A stretch of 7,082 nt of DNA from an uncultured Erysipelotrichaceae bacterium (GTDB lineage Bacteria > Bacillota_I > Bacilli_A > RFN20 > CAG-826): assembly GCA_902793515.1 (NCBI GenBank), contig CADBDO010000062.1:1-7082 (forward strand), given 5' to 3'. Of this stretch, positions 4,768 to 7,082 are shown one piece after another. The stretch's first letter is position 1; every line of letters begins with the position of its first letter. The notes beneath the pieces are model-generated. The model made no database searches, was not told the DNA's origin, and saw only the letters and a program-made list of their open reading frames with translations. The translations under genes were made by a program, and so were the position numbers.

Positions 4768-6600
4768 TTAGAAGAGAAGGATGTTACCATTGGTGCACTT
4801 GACCATCTTCGCTCCAGTGTTCCTATACCAGTGCTCGCCTTTTTCGATCGCGTTCCATTGATCGATCGTTCCTAAGAAGGTGATGTCCGTTAGGGAAGAA
4901 CAATCCTCAAAGAGCCTCTCACCGAACGAGGTGAGACCGACACTGAAAGTGACTGAGGTTAAGGAAGTGCATTTTCTGAAAGTGTAACGCCCGATCGTTG
5001 TAATGGTTTCTGGGATCTCGACGGTCGTTAAGGAACTACAACCACTGAAAGCCTGCTCTCTTATTTCAGTAACGCCATAACCTAAATCAAGGCTTGCTAG
5101 AGATGAGCAGCCAAGAAAGGCCCATGTGCCAATCTTCTCAATATATTTGCCAACGGTGAATGAAGATAGCGACGTGCAACCATAGAAGCCGAATATCGGA
5201 ATCTCAGTTACCCCAACAGGGAATTCTATCTCGCTTAAAGACGAGCAACCACTGAAGGCAGACGAACCAACGGAGAGCAAAGAATCCGGGAGAGGGATGG
5301 AAGTCAAAAGAGAACAATCGTAAAAAGCGTATTCGGCAATGGAAGTGACGCCATCAGGGATCGAAACGTTCCCCGCCTTTCCTTGTGGGCACATAATGAG
5401 TTCGGTTTTGTCTTTGTTATAGATAACACCGTCAAATGAAGAAAGATGGGTGCTTCTTGCGTCGACATCAAAAGCGGTCACGTTTTCGGCACGACCGAAA
5501 GCCGATCTGCCAATCGTAGCGACATTCTTTGGGATAGCGATGCTTCCACTAATGCCGTCTAAGCCGTCGAAAGCGTGTTCGCCGATTGTCGTAAGCCCGC
5601 TTCCTAAGCTAAACGAAGTGACTTCATGGCAGCCATAGAAAGCATCCGCGCCGATTGAGATAACGCTATCAGGAATATTGATGTTCGTGAGGCTTTGACA
5701 AAAGAAGAAAGCCATATCGCCGATTGTTTTAAGATGATTTCCAAATCTGATTGTTTGGAGGTATTGACACATATAGAAAGCTTCGTTTTCTATTGTCTCG
5801 ACCGTGTCAGAGATATAAAGGGATGTGGCAGGAGAGTTCTCAAAGGCCTCATAGCCAATTGATTTGACCCCTAGAGGAATCTCGATGGTTCCAAGTTGGC
5901 AAGCCGCGAAAGCATGGCTTCTGATTACCTCCAAGGTGCTTGGCAATTGTAGGCTAGTGGCTTCGAGCATATTGAGTGATGTGATTTCCGAAGGAGCCCT
6001 GATGATCTCAGTTAGATCTTTGGTATACAAAGCACCATCATAAGTGCGGAAATACGGGCTAGCATCGCTAACTGTGATGGTTAAGTTATCGCGTGGGCCT
6101 ATCGCGTTATCACCGATGGTCTCCACCGTTTCCGAAATGAAGATCCATTGAAGCCTGGAGCAAGCGGTAATGGCGTCTGCCTCAATCCTCTTCACTCCTT
6201 TTGGAATGTAGATGCTTGTTATTTTGCTGCACCATTCAAAACCACTGGCACGTATAGCGGTGACAGGATAGCCTCTGTACGTTGATGGTATGACGACATC
6301 GCCGCTTATCTCTTCGCTTAAAGCGCCGACGGTATAACCTAGCTGACTGCTATCGACAAGGAACTTCAGCTTATGTAGTGTTGGGGCGCCATGAGGGACG
6401 TCGGTCACTAGAGAAGTCGATGGGGCGCTCGAAGATGACTCAGCGCTAGAAGATGAAGTAACTAAAGAGGAACTGTTTGAGGATTCTTGCGAGGTTACGC
6501 TACTTTCGCTAGAGACACTTTCCACCAAAGGAGTCTCGCAAGAAGAGAGCGGCACCACAAGAGCAAGACCAAGGAGTGTCATGAATGTCTTTTTTCCCAT
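4768..6600 (-). CDS. BspA-like leucine-rich-repeat surface lipoprotein
   Basis: 610 aa from the ATG at 6600, chosen because AGGAGG lies eight bases upstream and the protein then starts with a lipoprotein signal (MGKKTFMTLLGLALVVPLSSC, Cys21 of the lipobox being the last residue shown). Residues 28-66 are a Ser-rich linker. Residues about 95-575 are BspA/TpLRR-type repeats (LRR_5) of about 23 residues, with some 16 copies of the (A)F-x-x-C-x-x-L signature and IP-x-x-V-x-x-I-G strands. Two insertions of the form FDGVIYNKDKTELI (about 184-200 and 386-402) interrupt the ladder, as is usual in this family. Residues 571-610 form a C-terminal cap (LGTIDQWNAI...W...CTNG). Family members bind host or microbial surface ligands; the ligand here is unknown. 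It is probably exposed and lipid-anchored. The adjacent gene at 6830 is a paralogue. Confidence 0.88.
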   Translation of the reverse strand: MGKKTFMTLLGLALVVPLSSCETPLVESVSSESSVTSQESSNSSSLVTSSSSAESSSSAPSTSLVTDVPHGAPTLHKLKFLVDSSQLGYTVGALSEEISGDVVIPSTYRGYPVTAIRASGFEWCSKITSIYIPKGVKRIEADAITACSRLQWIFISETVETIGDNAIGPRDNLTITVSDASPYFRTYDGALYTKDLTEIIRAPSEITSLNMLEATSLQLPSTLEVIRSHAFAACQLGTIEIPLGVKSIGYEAFENSPATSLYISDTVETIENEAFYMCQYLQTIRFGNHLKTIGDMAFFFCQSLTNINIPDSVISIGADAFYGCHEVTSFSLGSGLTTIGEHAFDGLDGISGSIAIPKNVATIGRSAFGRAENVTAFDVDARSTHLSSFDGVIYNKDKTELIMCPQGKAGNVSIPDGVTSIAEYAFYDCSLLTSIPLPDSLLSVGSSAFSGCSSLSEIEFPVGVTEIPIFGFYGCTSLSSFTVGKYIEKIGTWAFLGCSSLASLDLGYGVTEIREQAFSGCSSLTTVEIPETITTIGRYTFRKCTSLTSVTFSVGLTSFGERLFEDCSSLTDITFLGTIDQWNAIEKGEHWYRNTGAKMVKCTNGNILLF

Positions 6601-6664
6601 GATGCCGTCCTCCTTCAAACAAGTTTCCCTTATGTTATGGGTACTTCCAAAAAAGGAAAGAATT

Positions 6665-6693
6665 ATTTGCAAATTTTGCTAATTATTTTTCAA
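6665..6693 (-). promoter_or_regulatory. Candidate promoter of the LRR lipoprotein gene
   Basis: Minus-strand TTGAAA (6693-6688; 5 of 6), a 17-bp spacer and GCAAAT (6670-6665; 3 of 6). The -10 is poor and is part of the palindrome ATTTGCAAAT (6665-6674). The region is the most AT-rich of the window and also holds the direct repeat AATTATTT (6661-6668, 6681-6688). Confidence 0.3.
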
Positions 6694-6706
6694 AACGTAT
6701 GCATTT

Positions 6707-6726
6707 AAACCAATTGAGAGTGGTTT
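6707..6726. other. Inverted repeat in the gap between the two LRR genes
   Basis: AAACCA (6707-6712) and TGGTTT (6721-6726) form a perfect six-base-pair dyad around an 8-base loop. It could be an operator or a weak terminator of the upstream LRR gene; no T-run follows on the minus strand. Otherwise I see nothing coding in 6601-6829. Confidence 0.35.
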
Positions 6727-6829
6727 TGCAGGGTATTTTTTGTTTGAAGCCTTCTTTCAGCAATGAAGAGAAAGCATAAGGAAAATAACGAGAGAGCCGC
6801 TTAAAGAAGAAGGCGCTTTTTCTAGTGAT

Positions 6830-7082
6830 TCAAAGGGAGACGTTGCCATTAGAGCAAGTCACGAGCGTCGCCTGTATGTCTTCGTTCCACCCTCTCCCCT
6901 TTTGGATGGCGTTCCACTCCTCGACCGTTCCTAAATAGGAAATATCAGAAAGGTTAATGCATTTCTCAAAGAGCTTCTCACCAAATGAGGTGAGACCGAC
7001 GCTAAAAGTGACGGAGGCCAAGGAAGAGCAAGACTTGAAGACGGAAGGCCCAAGAGTGCTCACGCTTCCTGGGATCTCAACG
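6830..7082 (-). CDS. BspA-like leucine-rich-repeat protein, C-terminal fragment (5' end outside window)
   Basis: The frame is open from the window edge to TGA at 6832-6830, giving the last 83 residues. It begins in mid-repeat (VEIPGSVSTLG), contains two (x)F-x-x-C-x-x-L units, and ends in the same cap as the neighbouring protein (LGTVEEWNAIQKG..W...CSNGN). It aligns without gaps to residues 527-609 of that protein, about 47 of 83 identical by my count, with SVTFSVGLTSFGE unchanged. The GTG at 7063 is an internal Val codon in a repeat, not a start. Likely a paralogous surface protein; the anchor and ligand cannot be seen. Confidence 0.85.
   Translation of the reverse strand, partial: VEIPGSVSTLGPSVFKSCSSLASVTFSVGLTSFGEKLFEKCINLSDISYLGTVEEWNAIQKGRGWNEDIQATLVTCSNGNVSL

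Noticed and set aside
6601..6672. A 24-residue N-terminal extension of the LRR lipoprotein starting at 6672.
   Set aside because: The ATG at 6600 has AGGAGG eight bases upstream and begins a perfect lipoprotein signal; the extension would bury that signal and has no SD.
6749..6814. Inverted repeat GCCTTCTT / AAGAAGGC with a 50-base loop as terminator of the upstream LRR gene.
   Set aside because: The loop is too long and no T-run follows on the minus strand.
7061..7063. GTG as a start codon for the LRR fragment.
   Set aside because: The frame continues upstream with typical LRR sequence (VEIPGS) to the window edge, so this is an internal Val.

Overview
The window looks like chromosomal DNA from a Bacillota (Firmicutes) bacterium, most likely an uncultured gut-type member of the Bacilli. 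The evidence is AGGAG-type ribosome binding sites, rho-independent terminators, a CcpA-like cre site, LxxC lipoprotein signals followed by Ser-rich linkers, and BspA-type leucine-rich-repeat lipoproteins. TGA is used as a stop and Trp is encoded by TGG, so the mycoplasma code is not used. The species assignment is inference; no marker gene is present.

Layout. Bases 1-180 hold the 3' end of a plus-strand gene that reads as the C-terminus of a cardiolipin synthase. Every other protein gene is on the minus strand. Bases 181-765 have no long gene but are dense in signals. Three tandem small plus-strand hairpin/terminator units (231-276, 349-396, 468-515) each follow a promoter-like sequence, and the promoter part is a 94% identical direct repeat. 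Facing them is a minus-strand 29-codon ORF (514-603) for a hydrophobic single-helix peptide. It has its own promoter, a dyad over the -10, and a leader hairpin that buries its Shine-Dalgarno sequence. Together these resemble a type I toxin-antitoxin or small-RNA-controlled peptide locus, and they are the best candidate here for an undescribed system.

Bases 766-1845 encode a lipoprotein esterase of the SGNH/sialate O-acetylesterase (CE6-like) type. It has a strong terminator, a good promoter, a near-perfect cre site and an 18-bp tandem repeat in its leader. Bases 1955-4722 encode six consecutive, overlapping or tightly spaced, divergent paralogues of a four-helix membrane protein that I do not recognise. 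Shared landmarks (Pro ending helix 1, (M/G)N or MD ending helix 2, Trp opening helix 3, Asn in helix 4) show that one family was amplified in place.

Bases 4768-6600 encode a 610-aa BspA-like LRR lipoprotein. Bases 6830-7082 hold the end of a second, closely related LRR gene that continues off the window. The surface lipoproteins (LRR proteins and esterase) suggest a host- or glycan-associated lifestyle. The membrane array may be co-transcribed downstream of the LRR gene, because only 45 bp without a clear terminator separate them.
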